A stretch of 64,000 nucleotides of DNA from Natrinema sp046097095 (GTDB lineage Archaea > Halobacteriota > Halobacteria > Halobacteriales > Natrialbaceae). The DNA is taken from the NCBI RefSeq assembly GCF_046097095.1, contig NZ_CP175698.1, positions 558,001 to 622,000 of the forward strand, in the 5' to 3' direction. Under the pieces are notes generated by a model. It saw only the letters and a list, made by a program, of their open reading frames with translations. It had not been told where the DNA came from and did no database searches. Below are positions 8,193-16,928 of the stretch, piece by piece; the stretch's first letter is position 1, and each line of letters begins with the position of its first letter. Made by a program: the position numbers and the translations under genes.

Positions 8193-8672
8193 TCACTCGA
8201 GTTGCGCTTTCGCCAGCCGGTGGCGCGCACGGAACATAGCCTCGAAGCCCGGCTTCGAGACGGATTCGATCGCGTCGCCGAGCCCGCCCAGCGGAAGGTC
8301 GTATTCGACGCGGTCCCGGATAATCGTCCGATCGCCGTCCGCGTGAAAGGAGTGGGTGTGTTCCCACCGGTCGAACGGGCCGTAGACCATCTCGTCGCGG
8401 AAGTACGCCGATCCGGCGTCTCGCTCGCGGGCCGTAATGACCGAGGTCCAGTGCTGGCGCGGTCCTACGCCGAACGGGCGGATCGACAGCGCGACCTCCG
8501 ACCCCGGCTCGAGCACGGCGGGATCCGACTCGCCCTCGGGTCCAATTACGCGCTCGACCCGGAGCTGCAGCCAGTCGGGAGTCACCGCCTCGAGGCCGGA
8601 GACGCGGGAGTGAAACGCCCAGACAGCTTCGAGTGGGGAGTCGACGGTCGTTTCGCGGTGGTACGTCGGCAT
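8193..8672 (-). CDS. SRPBCC-fold (START/polyketide-cyclase-like) protein, 159 aa
   Basis: The protein shows the SRPBCC pattern: an N-terminal strand MPTYHRETTVDSPLEAVWAF, a central set of strands (HWTSVITARE), and a long C-terminal helix (GFEAMFRARHRLAKAQLE) that closes the hydrophobic cavity. Such proteins bind lipids or other hydrophobic ligands; the family does not predict a specific one. It is intracellular, with no signal peptide. The neighbouring Lrp regulator lies 71 bases upstream on the same strand. Confidence 0.75.
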   Translation of the reverse strand: MPTYHRETTVDSPLEAVWAFHSRVSGLEAVTPDWLQLRVERVIGPEGESDPAVLEPGSEVALSIRPFGVGPRQHWTSVITARERDAGSAYFRDEMVYGPFDRWEHTHSFHADGDRTIIRDRVEYDLPLGGLGDAIESVSKPGFEAMFRARHRLAKAQLE

Positions 8673-8743
8673 CGCTCGTTCGAACGGACGACCGCCAGCG
8701 GGAAAACGTCGACCCCGACGATCGGCGACGGCGGATCCGGCCG

Positions 8744-9172
8744 TTACTTCAGCCGTTCTTGCAGGAAAGACGGATGCGCCGCAGTGACGCCCTCGATCTC
8801 GAGCAGTTTCTGCGAAATGGTCTCGCCGAGCGCGTCGCCGTCCTCGGAGCGTACTTCGGCCATCAGCATGTGATCGCCGCTAGAGCTGTACAGCGCTTCG
8901 ACCTCCTCGAGATCTTTGATCGCCTTCGTCGCCTCGACGTATCGTTCGCTCGCGACGTCGAGTCCGACCAGCGCGATCGTCTGACTCGAGAGCTTCTTCG
9001 GGTCGATGTCGGCCGAGTAGCCGACGATCACACCATCCTCCTCGAGTTGGTTGATGTATTTTCGGACCGTTGGTTTCGAGACGTTTGCCCGCTCGGCAAT
9101 CTCGGCGTAAGACGCTTGCGCGTCCTCCTCGAGGACCTCGAGGATGCGATCTTCCGTCGCCTGGGTACTCAT
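8744..9172 (-). CDS. Lrp/AsnC-family transcriptional regulator, 142 aa
   Basis: The N-terminal winged helix-turn-helix (about 8-50; AEIAERANVSKPTVRKYINQLEEDG) is followed by an RAM/AsnC ligand-binding domain (about 65-140; ALVGLDV, EALYSSSGDHMLMAEV). Size is normal for archaeal Lrp proteins, which sense amino acids and act as dimers or octamers. A TATA-like AAGATATTTTT on the minus strand lies about 30 bases before the ATG. It is downstream of porAB on the same strand, separated by 127 bases with its own promoter, so it may control the oxidoreductase or act elsewhere. Confidence 0.9.
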   Translation of the reverse strand: MSTQATEDRILEVLEEDAQASYAEIAERANVSKPTVRKYINQLEEDGVIVGYSADIDPKKLSSQTIALVGLDVASERYVEATKAIKDLEEVEALYSSSGDHMLMAEVRSEDGDALGETISQKLLEIEGVTAAHPSFLQERLK

Positions 9173-9299
9173 GGGAGTATGTTTTGCTCCGGCAGAAAAA
9201 TATCTTTTGTATACGAAAACGACGGATTTCCTACCGGACGCGGCGGTAAACGGCGGATACCGGGATGACCGCCACCCGGCGGCACTCGCGATGGCCGAT

Positions 9300-10235
9300 T
9301 CAGGTGTGGCGGTCGAGCAGATCGTAGCTGCGCTCCCACTCGGCGTCGTCGTCGAAGTAGCGTTCGGCCAGCGGCTGATCGGGCATCTCGCCGACGGCGT
9401 GTTTCTCCTGAGAGTAGGAGGGACGGTCCTCGTCGACGTAGTAGCGGCCGGTCAGGACGGTGCCCTCGTTGAGGACGTCCTCGGTCTCGTGCATCATCTC
9501 GGCGGCCTCGCGCCGGTCGGTCACGTCGAAGTCGTAGTCGTCTGACTCCTGGACGTCGATGTACGGGACGTACTGCCGGGCGTCCTTGTTCCACGTCGGA
9601 CACTGCGTGAGGAAGTCGATGTGGGCAAAGCCGTCGTGTTCGATGGCCTCCTTGATGATCTCCTTGGCCTGATTCGGGTTGACGGCGGCGGTCCGGGCGA
9701 CGTAGCTCGCGCCGGCGTTCAGCGACAGCGACAGCGGTCGCAGTGGCGTCTTCGCGCTGCCCGACGGCTGGGTCTTCGACTTGTGGCCCTTCGGGCTAGT
9801 GGGCGAGGTCTGGCCTTTCGTCAGCCCGAAGATCTCGTTGTTGAACACGATGTAGGTCATGTCGTGGTTCTCCCGGGCCGTGTGGACGAAGTGGTTGCCG
9901 CCGATCCCGTACCCGTCGCCGTCACCGCCCGCAGCGATGACCTCGAGTTCGGGATTCGCGAGCTTTGCGGCGCGAGCCACGGGCAGCGAGCGGCCGTGGA
10001 TCGTATGGAAGCCGTAGGTGTCGAGATAGCTGTTCAGCTTGCCAGAACAGCCGATCCCGGTGACGGTCAGTACTTCCTCGGGGTTCTTGCCGACTTCCGG
10101 GAGGGCCTGTTTCAGCGCCTTCAGGACGCCGAAGTCGCCACAGCCCGGACACCAGGTCGGCTGCGGTTCGACGCCGGGCGTGAACTCGTCCCGGTCGATC
10201 TCCTCTTTCGCTCCGATCGCGTTGAATGCACTCAT
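9300..10235 (-). CDS. porB: 2-oxoacid (probably pyruvate):ferredoxin oxidoreductase beta subunit, 311 aa
   Basis: This is the thiamine-diphosphate and iron-sulfur subunit of the enzyme that oxidatively decarboxylates a 2-oxoacid to its acyl-CoA while reducing ferredoxin. The TPP/Mg motif GDGDGYGIGGNH lies at 104-115, followed by FNNEIFGLTKGQ. Cluster cysteines are C29 and C32 (WCPGCG), C63 (GIGCSG) and one more in LTQCPTWN. It starts three bases after the alpha-subunit stop, in one operon. Lengths of 311 and 634 aa fit haloarchaeal PorB/PorA better than KorB/KorA, but 2-oxoglutarate specificity cannot be excluded. Confidence 0.88.
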   Translation of the reverse strand: MSAFNAIGAKEEIDRDEFTPGVEPQPTWCPGCGDFGVLKALKQALPEVGKNPEEVLTVTGIGCSGKLNSYLDTYGFHTIHGRSLPVARAAKLANPELEVIAAGGDGDGYGIGGNHFVHTARENHDMTYIVFNNEIFGLTKGQTSPTSPKGHKSKTQPSGSAKTPLRPLSLSLNAGASYVARTAAVNPNQAKEIIKEAIEHDGFAHIDFLTQCPTWNKDARQYVPYIDVQESDDYDFDVTDRREAAEMMHETEDVLNEGTVLTGRYYVDEDRPSYSQEKHAVGEMPDQPLAERYFDDDAEWERSYDLLDRHT

Positions 10236-10238
10236 GGA

Positions 10239-12143
10239 TTAATCACCTGCAGCGGGTTCGATTCGTACCTGTGCGGTCGGCTGACGGTCTTCTTCCTCGA
10301 GATTGACCTCGTAGCCCTCGACGATTTCGGCGGGTTCGAAGGGGTTGCCGTTGTACTTCAGGAGGCTGGTCATCTTCTCGCCAAAGCGACCGAGCTCTTT
10401 CTGGATCAGCCCGCGGAACTGCGCGGTGGCGTTCATCTCGACGACCATCGCCTCGTCGACGCTCTCGAGGAATTCGGTTACCTCGGCCTTGGGGAACGGC
10501 ATCATGTCGGAGACGCCGAGTCCCTTGACGGGGTAGCCGTTCTCGTTGAGTCGCTCGACGGCCTCGCGGACGGCACCCTGACTCGAGCCCCACGTGATGA
10601 TGCCGTACTCGGCGTCGTCGTCGCCGAAGGACGTCTGATTGGAGGCGTATTCCTCGTCGAGTTCCTCGCGGATGTGGTCGAGTTTCTCGAGGCGGCGGTC
10701 CATCTGGAAGACGCGGTTGTCCGGGTCCTCGCTGATGTGGCCGACGGGATTGTGCTCGTTGCCGGTCGCGAGGTATCGACCGCCCTCCTGGCCGGGCAGC
10801 GAGCGCGGTGCGACGCCGTTCTCGGCGTCCTCGTAGTTGAATCGCTTGAACTTCCCGCTCGCGTCGTGAGCGGCCTCTTTGAGTTCGTCCTCCGTCAGTG
10901 TCGAGCCCAGATCCGGCGAGGGCTCGCGGTCGAAGAATTCGACGTCAACGTTGGTGTTCTCCCCCGAGAGCTTCTGGTCGTAGATGATGATCGACGGGAT
11001 CTGGTAATCCCACGCGATCTCGAAGGCGAGTCGGGTTTGCTCGTAGGCCTCCTCGATGTTTCCGGGCGCGAAGACGACTCGCGAGGAGTCGCCCTGGCTC
11101 GTATAGAGGACGAACTCGAGGTCGCCCTGTTCCGGTTTCGTCGGCATCCCGGTCGAGGGACCGGCGCGCATCGCCTCGATGAGAACGAGCGGCGTCTCGG
11201 TCATCTCGGCGAGGCCGAGCGGTTCGCTCATCAGTGCGAAGCCGCCGCCAGAGGAGCCGGACATGGCCTTCGCGCCGGCGTGGCTCGCGCCGAGGGCCAG
11301 CGCCGCGGCGGCGATCTCGTCTTCGACCTGCTCGGAGACTCCGCCCATATCGGGGAAGTTCTGGCTGAGGATGGTGAACACGTCCGTCCACGGCGTCATC
11401 GGATAGCCAGAGATGAATCGACAGCCGGCGTCGATCGCACCGTAGGCGATCGCGTTCGACCCCGACAGCAGCGCCTGCTCGGTCTCGTGAGAGCCTTCGG
11501 GAACGCGCAGGTCGTGCTCGAAGTCGTACTCTTCGTTGACGATGTCGTAGGCCTCGTGGAGAATCTCGAGGTTCGATTCGAGGACGTCCCCGCCCATGGC
11601 GTCTTCCATCAGGTCCTCGATGTGCTCTAGGTCCATCTCCAGCAGCGCCGCGGTGACGCCGACGCCGGCGGTGTTCCGCATGACCTCGCGGCCGTGATCG
11701 CGGGCGAGCGACCGGAGGTCCATCGGGAAGACGTGCCAGTCGTTTTCCTCGGCGCGGGCCTCGAGGTCGATATCGGCGATCTCCTCGTCGTCGATGAGCC
11801 CTTCGTCGTAAACGATGATCCCGCCCTCGCGGAGGTCGTCTAAGTTCTCCGAGAGTGGCTTGATCTCCTCGTTTCCGTAGTAGGCCTCTTCCTGAGGGTT
11901 GCGGGCGAACGAGTCGCCCAGTGCCAGCAGGAAGTTATAGCCGTCGCCGCGCGATTCTACCTCGCGGTCCGCAGCCCGGATTTCGACGTAGGTGTGGCCG
12001 CCCCGGATCCGCGATGGGTAGTGGCGGTGGGTAAACACGTCGAGCCCCGAGCGCATCAGCGCCTTGGCGAAATTCTGGCTCGTCGAGTCGATCCCGTCAC
12101 CGGAACCGCCCGCGATTCGCCAGATGAGTTCGTCGCTAGTCAT
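10239..12143 (-). CDS. porA: 2-oxoacid (probably pyruvate):ferredoxin oxidoreductase fused gamma-alpha subunit, 634 aa
   Basis: The N-terminal gamma domain (about 1-190) begins with WRIAGGSGDGIDSTSQ and RIRGGHTYVEIR. The alpha domain follows, with LLSGSNAIAYGAIDAGCRF, SGSSGGGFALMSEPLG and RAGPSTGMPTKPEQGD, which bind substrate and the TPP pyrimidine side. The haloarchaeal enzyme is known to use ferredoxin rather than NAD and replaces the pyruvate dehydrogenase complex. It is first in the operon with the beta subunit. The 230 bases upstream are A/T-richer and contain the likely promoter. Confidence 0.88.
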   Translation of the reverse strand: MTSDELIWRIAGGSGDGIDSTSQNFAKALMRSGLDVFTHRHYPSRIRGGHTYVEIRAADREVESRGDGYNFLLALGDSFARNPQEEAYYGNEEIKPLSENLDDLREGGIIVYDEGLIDDEEIADIDLEARAEENDWHVFPMDLRSLARDHGREVMRNTAGVGVTAALLEMDLEHIEDLMEDAMGGDVLESNLEILHEAYDIVNEEYDFEHDLRVPEGSHETEQALLSGSNAIAYGAIDAGCRFISGYPMTPWTDVFTILSQNFPDMGGVSEQVEDEIAAAALALGASHAGAKAMSGSSGGGFALMSEPLGLAEMTETPLVLIEAMRAGPSTGMPTKPEQGDLEFVLYTSQGDSSRVVFAPGNIEEAYEQTRLAFEIAWDYQIPSIIIYDQKLSGENTNVDVEFFDREPSPDLGSTLTEDELKEAAHDASGKFKRFNYEDAENGVAPRSLPGQEGGRYLATGNEHNPVGHISEDPDNRVFQMDRRLEKLDHIREELDEEYASNQTSFGDDDAEYGIITWGSSQGAVREAVERLNENGYPVKGLGVSDMMPFPKAEVTEFLESVDEAMVVEMNATAQFRGLIQKELGRFGEKMTSLLKYNGNPFEPAEIVEGYEVNLEEEDRQPTAQVRIEPAAGD

Positions 12144-12371
12144 AGGTGAATCAGTGGCCGATGGGCCGACCGTATCTGGATTTTCGCACTACCGTACCTA
12201 AAGCCTTTGCTATAGATTACCAAGGATCTTTCGTGAAGAATGGACGTACACTTAAGAATATGTATTATCGACCATTATAGTGTTCAGATCCACCGCCAAA
12301 GATGATGCTACTCGTTGGAAATTTGTGGACGGTTGCTTTCCGTTCACACCGGACAACAGGACGGCCGTTCG
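12144..12371. other. Intergenic region between porA and the PHP gene
   Basis: About 230 bases without a supportable gene. It is A/T-rich near 12175-12290, including ACCTAAAGCC and TATAGATTAC stretches that could serve the porA promoter on the minus strand. It is also the 3' flank of the PHP gene. Confidence 0.5.
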
Positions 12372-13157
12372 TCAGATGCTTCGCTCGAGCGCCTCGGGGA
12401 CGACCGGCTCGAGCCCGAAGTCGTCGACGAACTCGGCGAGAAAGTCCGCACGCTCGCCGATCTCGCTCGGCTGATGCGAGTCGGTGCCGACGGTCACGCT
12501 CACGTCGTGTTCGCGCAGGACGGCCAGAAACGTCTCGGACGGATGGACGACCTCGGCGTCGGTCAGCGCCCGGCCGGCGTTGATCTCGGGCACCGTCCGC
12601 GAATCGGCCAGCGCCCGCGCTACCCGCCGATAGTGGTCTTCGGTCGCCCGGCCCCGCAGCGGCTCCGTCCGCTCGAGCAGGTCCAGGTGAGCCGCGATAT
12701 CGAACAGTTCCGACTCGACGAGCGCGACGAGTTTATCGAAGTACTGATCGACGACTGCGTCGCGCTCGGCCTCGCTCATCGGCGCGAAGTGAGATGCGAC
12801 CTGCACGTTGTACCCGTCGACATCGTGGACGCTCCCCGCCGCGTAGTCGAACCCCGCCTCCGAGAGGAAGGCGTCGATAGCGTCCTCGTCGCGCCGGTCG
12901 TAGTCCATCTCGACCGCGTCGTAAATCTCGATCTCGAAGTCCTCCCGTAGCCGCTCGATCCCCTGTCGCCGGCGCTCGTGGGTGAGATCGAGGTTGAACC
13001 CGTAGACGCTCCGCATCGACTCGTGGCGGTCGCGCGAGGCCACGTTACAGTGGTCGGCGAAGCCGACGCCCTCGAGGCCGGCCGACTCGGCGGCCCGCAC
13101 CATCGACCTGAGGAAGTCGCCGTCCGAGTAGTTCGAGTGGACGTGAAAATCCCGCAT
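12372..13157 (-). CDS. PHP-domain metal-dependent phosphoesterase, 261 aa
   Basis: The N-terminal HxH (H5, H7 in MRDFHVHSNYSDGD) and the following GVGFADH are the first two PHP metal motifs. Later motifs AAGSVH, PEINAG and VTVGTDSHQPSEIG complete the trinuclear site. The family includes histidinol-phosphate phosphatase and polymerase-associated nucleases; length and motif spacing resemble HisK-type stand-alone hydrolases. No histidine-pathway gene is nearby, so the substrate is open. Cytoplasmic, apparently monocistronic. Confidence 0.85.
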   Translation of the reverse strand: MRDFHVHSNYSDGDFLRSMVRAAESAGLEGVGFADHCNVASRDRHESMRSVYGFNLDLTHERRRQGIERLREDFEIEIYDAVEMDYDRRDEDAIDAFLSEAGFDYAAGSVHDVDGYNVQVASHFAPMSEAERDAVVDQYFDKLVALVESELFDIAAHLDLLERTEPLRGRATEDHYRRVARALADSRTVPEINAGRALTDAEVVHPSETFLAVLREHDVSVTVGTDSHQPSEIGERADFLAEFVDDFGLEPVVPEALERSI

Positions 13158-13311
13158 ACGCCGTTACCCACGGGTGGAGAGTTAGGTGTTACGCTCGCAG
13201 AACGCGGCGTCAGTTTCGACTTTGAAGAAGCTAGTGCGTATCTGTACTCACCGATCGAAAGAGTTCGGCTTGTGCCCGATCCGGACGAGGGAAGCGTGGT
13301 ATCAATTACTG

Positions 13312-13635
13312 TTAGGCCGCCTGTGGGGACCATGTGTTCAGACGGTAGAGTAGGCGCAGTACGGCCAACACAATCGCCGCCTCAACCACGTGGCCGAGAG
13401 ACGACGGTGGGTCCGTCATGGATGCGAGCATGCCAAAGACGAAGACGGCGATGCCGACGCGGAGAACGGTGTTACCCGCGGTATTCTGAACCACGTCGTC
13501 GGGAACGGGCGAAGTCAATTCGTTGTATCCCGTTAACAACCACGTCCAGCCGCCGAATTTGATGAGGGCCCCCAGAATCGTGATGAGTGTGCCACTCGCT
13601 AGCCATTCGATCGCTATGGAATCGAGAGAGGTCAT
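13312..13635 (-). CDS. Small membrane protein, DUF3784-like, 107 aa
   Basis: There are three hydrophobic segments (about 11-30, 58-77 and 84-100). The first loop reads KFGGWTWLLTGYNEL, followed by a conserved-looking PVPDDVVQNTAGNTVLRVG, a pattern I associate with DUF3784-type proteins of unknown function. It has no signal peptide beyond the first membrane helix. Neighbours are unrelated and about 150-390 bases away. Confidence 0.7.
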   Translation of the reverse strand: MTSLDSIAIEWLASGTLITILGALIKFGGWTWLLTGYNELTSPVPDDVVQNTAGNTVLRVGIAVFVFGMLASMTDPPSSLGHVVEAAIVLAVLRLLYRLNTWSPQAA

Positions 13636-14028
13636 ATCTAAACGGTAGTCTTGCGGGATTAAAAACAGTTAGGATAACTATCACTTCTGGAATTGTTCTC
13701 TCTCCTGTCTTCCGAGAGATTAAACGCGCCCCTATCAGTAGCCCGGTTCCGACAGCTAGTGTACGGGTAGATGCCTGCTTCGGTAACGCCGTCTATAGAT
13801 ACCGAATCGATCATCGTACAGTACAGATAGATGACTTGTTCGGTTCGTCGAAAGTAAAGTGAAACGAAGCGACCTGCTAGCGTACAGTATCGGGTAACGC
13901 GTCTTCCCACCCACGGTCCAGCGTGCCACCGTACGTCGTTCCCCGAGTCGGCGTGGCACGTCCTGACCGATATGGCCGTGAGTTGCTACCAGAAACCAAA
14001 ACCGAACGTCGATCGTTGACGATCTACG
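13636..14028. other. Intergenic region, about 390 bases, no gene supported
   Basis: The stretch is A/T-richer than its surroundings and holds only short overlapping frames in both orientations without family signals. It separates a small membrane protein gene from the 3' end of aroC, so it includes the membrane-protein promoter (minus strand). I see no repeat or hairpin of note. Confidence 0.5.
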
Positions 14029-15180
14029 TTACTCGTTTCGCGGATTGCTCGGGTGATAGTCCGTGTCGTACTCGCCGGGCTGGTCGTCGACGCGGTCGGG
14101 GTTGATACGGCCCGACAGGAGCATGAAGTCGACCAGCGTTAGCGCGAGCATCGCCTCGACGACGGGGACGCCCCGCGGCGGGAGGACAGGGTCGTGACGA
14201 CCGATGACCTGCTCCTCTTTTATCTCGCCGGTCTCCCAGTCGGCGGTCTGCTGGGACTTGGGGATCGACGTGGGCGCGTGGAGCGTGACTTCGCCGTAGA
14301 TCGGTTCTCCGCTCGAGATGCCGCCCTGAATGCCCCCGTGGTCGTTCTCGACGGGGACGGGATCGCCGTCCTCGCTGAACTCCCAGTCGTCGTTGCGCTC
14401 CTTCCCCGTCCACTCGCGGGCCTCGCGTCCGAGGCCGAACTCGAAGGCGGTCGTCGCCGGCACCGCCATCATGGCCTGTCCGAGGCGCGCGGAGAGGGAG
14501 TCGAACCGCGGCGCGCCGAGGCCGACCGGAACTCCCTGCGCCTCGAAGTAGATACTGCCACCGATCGAGTCGCCCTCCTCCTGGTACTCCGCGATCAGGT
14601 CTTGCATCTCCGCGGCGGTCTCCGGGTGAGCACAGCGCACGTCATTCTCCTCTGAGTGCTCGAGCATCTCCTCAAAGCTGACCTCCGGCGCTTCGATATC
14701 GCCGATCTGGTTAACGTGGGCTTTGAGTTCGATCCCTTCCCGCGCGAGGAGCTTCTTCGCGATCGCGCCGGCCGCGACCCAGTTAACGGTCTCGCGGGCC
14801 GACGAACGGCCGCCACCGCCCCAGTTACGGGTGCCGAACTTCGCCGAGTAGGTGAAGTCGCCGTGGCTGGGTCGGGGTGCGGTGATGAATGGCTCGTACT
14901 TACCCGAGCGGGCGTCCTTATTCTGGATGACCATCCCGATCGGCGTCCCGGTGGTGTAGCCGTCCTGAATTCCGGACTTGATCGAGACATCGTCGGGCTC
15001 GCCGCGGCTGGTCGTGATCATCGACTGGCCCGGTTTCCGGCGGTCGAGCTCCGCCTGAATGTCCTCCACGGAGAGCTCGAGGCCGGCGGGACAGCCCGAG
15101 ACGGTACAGCCCATCGCCTCCCCGTGGCTCTCGCCGAACGTGGTCACCTGAAAGAGGCGACCGAAGCGGTTGCCGTTCAT
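14029..15180 (-). CDS. aroC: Chorismate synthase, 383 aa
   Basis: Catalyses the last shikimate step, EPSP to chorismate, with reduced FMN. The start MNGNRFGRLFQVTTFGESHG is the conserved N-terminus; GCPAGLELS, RRKPGQSMITTSR and the basic GGGGRSSARETVNWVAAGAIAKKLL are chorismate synthase signatures, and GGIQGGISSGEPI completes the active site. The frame is open further upstream but conservation begins at 15180, so I use that start. Together with aroA, 5 kb away, it serves aromatic amino-acid synthesis; the two are not in one operon. Confidence 0.95.
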   Translation of the reverse strand: MNGNRFGRLFQVTTFGESHGEAMGCTVSGCPAGLELSVEDIQAELDRRKPGQSMITTSRGEPDDVSIKSGIQDGYTTGTPIGMVIQNKDARSGKYEPFITAPRPSHGDFTYSAKFGTRNWGGGGRSSARETVNWVAAGAIAKKLLAREGIELKAHVNQIGDIEAPEVSFEEMLEHSEENDVRCAHPETAAEMQDLIAEYQEEGDSIGGSIYFEAQGVPVGLGAPRFDSLSARLGQAMMAVPATTAFEFGLGREAREWTGKERNDDWEFSEDGDPVPVENDHGGIQGGISSGEPIYGEVTLHAPTSIPKSQQTADWETGEIKEEQVIGRHDPVLPPRGVPVVEAMLALTLVDFMLLSGRINPDRVDDQPGEYDTDYHPSNPRNE

Positions 15181-15354
15181 TACCACGTCCTCGGAGACGG
15201 GGCCACTTAGCCCTGCAGGGTTCGCGGACGGGCGGCGTCGTATCGCTGCCGTCTGATCGACCTGTTTCGGAGCTAGTCTCGGCCGACGGGACGATCTCGC
15301 GTCGGGGCCGACACATTCATCTAAGCGGAGAAAGTAATTCATCTCGACATCTCC

Positions 15355-16491
15355 ATGGGGCGTCGTCGAACGCGAACACGAGGGAGGGCGACGAGGCGGC
15401 GGCTTCTCGCGAAGGGATCGGTGGTTGGTGGTATCGTCTTATTGTTCGGCGGAACGGAGGCGTTCTCGGCGGTCGACGTCGATCGTCCCCTCGCCGTGAC
15501 GGCCGGCGACGACGGTGACGCTCCGCTTGGGCTCGATATCGCGTCGTCGGTGCGAGCCGGCACCGACAGCCAAGAGTTGGTCGATCTGACGAACAACACG
15601 AGCGATCCCTTCGACGTGTCGCTCGCGCTCTCGGTCCCCGGCCGGGGAACGCTCTCGAGGACCGATCTCGAGATCGACAGCGGCGCGGTTCGTTCCGTCC
15701 TCATTTCCGTCGATTCCGGAGGGCAGACCGGAAGCGATGCGCTCACGTTCGAGGTCGATGCATCGAACGGAGCGATGGACCTGTCGCTGGAACGGAGCGT
15801 GGCGGTCACCGCCGGTCCGACACTCAAACAGCGGATCAGCGACGAGACGCGAAACGGCAACGCGGCGTTTTCGATCTCCTATCGCGTGGATCGGGTACCG
15901 AGCTTCGACCGGCTCGAGCTCGAGGTCGAGAACGTCGATGCCGGCTACATCGGCCCAGTGACGTACACGGAGGAGACGACGGAGGGGACGGTCTCGTATC
16001 CGCCGGGCGGTGGCGGTGACGGTGGCGCTGGCGGCGACACCTACGAGTTCCGGTTTCGCGTCTACGACGCGTCGGGTGAGGTGTCCGATCTCTATACGGA
16101 GGTCACGACGACTGCCACCGGCTCGGACCCGCCGGGCGACGACCTCGGTGACGAGACCGACCCGACGCTCGTCGGGTTTTCGGTCACCAACGACGAGCAG
16201 TGGACGAACAATCGGTTCACCGTCGATTACGAGGTCGAGCCGCGCGACGACTTCGGGGAGGTCACAGTCAGTTTCGACAACACCCAAAGCGACTGGTCCG
16301 ACGCGACGAAAACGAACGACGCGGCACCGACCGGCACGGTCGTGTATCCGGCAGCGGGCCGACACCAAGGCGGCATCAACGGAGACACGTACAATATCAC
16401 TGTCGACGTCTACAATCAGCGCGGCATCCCCGTCGAGAGCGCCACGGTCTCTCTCGTCGCCGGGTCGAACGAAACGGTCGATTGGCCGTAG
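15355..16491 (+). CDS. Secreted or membrane-anchored beta-rich surface protein, 378 aa
   Basis: An N-terminal basic run (RRRTRTRGRATRRRLLAKG) followed by a hydrophobic helix (about 22-37) and Ala-Val residues resembles a signal peptide or anchor. The remainder is acidic, Thr/Ser-rich and beta-strand-like with repeated Ig-like units: NNTSDPFDVSLAL, then two similar repeats around residues 165-260 and 275-370, each containing T(G)TVSYPP or TGTVVYPA and a GDTYxxxxxVYxxxG pattern. Several N-x-S/T sites could be glycosylated. No enzyme motif. A typical haloarchaeal cell-surface protein of unknown role, divergent from aroC. Confidence 0.72.
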   Translation: MGRRRTRTRGRATRRRLLAKGSVVGGIVLLFGGTEAFSAVDVDRPLAVTAGDDGDAPLGLDIASSVRAGTDSQELVDLTNNTSDPFDVSLALSVPGRGTLSRTDLEIDSGAVRSVLISVDSGGQTGSDALTFEVDASNGAMDLSLERSVAVTAGPTLKQRISDETRNGNAAFSISYRVDRVPSFDRLELEVENVDAGYIGPVTYTEETTEGTVSYPPGGGGDGGAGGDTYEFRFRVYDASGEVSDLYTEVTTTATGSDPPGDDLGDETDPTLVGFSVTNDEQWTNNRFTVDYEVEPRDDFGEVTVSFDNTQSDWSDATKTNDAAPTGTVVYPAAGRHQGGINGDTYNITVDVYNQRGIPVESATVSLVAGSNETVDWP

Positions 16492-16562
16492 CCGAGAGCC
16501 GACATTCAACGGCGTTGACACCGTCTACAGCTATTTCCGACTGGATCACGTAGCTCGACAGA

Positions 16563-16928
16563 ATGGCCGACGAACGGTTTGAACCCGATCCGTTCGCGCT
16601 GCGAGCGGCGGCCGGTGAGCTCCCGATCGACGACGTGCTCCGCCTGCTCACCGATCGCCACGCGCGGTACGCGATCGTCTATCTCCACGACCACTCGACG
16701 GCGACGCTCGAGGAACTGGCCGACGTCGTCACCGCCAAAGACGCCAGCGTCGAGGAGACGATCGCCACACCGAGCGACCGCGAACCGATCCGAACGCGGC
16801 TGTATCACGTGACACTGCCCCGGCTCGAGGCGCTGGGGTTCATCGCGTTCGACACCGAGACGAAGGGGGTCTCCGACGCCGACATTCCGACCGCGGTCAC
16901 CGACGCGATGGGGGTGACCAACTCGTGA
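16563..16928 (+). CDS. DUF7344-type winged-helix protein, 121 aa
   Basis: The segment LPIDDVLRLLTDRHARYAIV followed by TLEELADVVTA and TRLYHVTLPRLEALGFI is the haloarchaeal DUF7344 winged-helix pattern, likely a DNA-binding output module. The stop codon overlaps the GTG start of the next gene by four bases (GTGA), so the two are translationally coupled. It probably forms a regulatory pair with the DICT protein. No ligand domain is present in this polypeptide. Confidence 0.8.
   Translation: MADERFEPDPFALRAAAGELPIDDVLRLLTDRHARYAIVYLHDHSTATLEELADVVTAKDASVEETIATPSDREPIRTRLYHVTLPRLEALGFIAFDTETKGVSDADIPTAVTDAMGVTNS

Noticed and set aside
9621..11630. Plus-strand 669-codon frame antisense to porB/porA
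   Set aside because: Same composition artefact; porA and porB have strong motifs, this frame has none.
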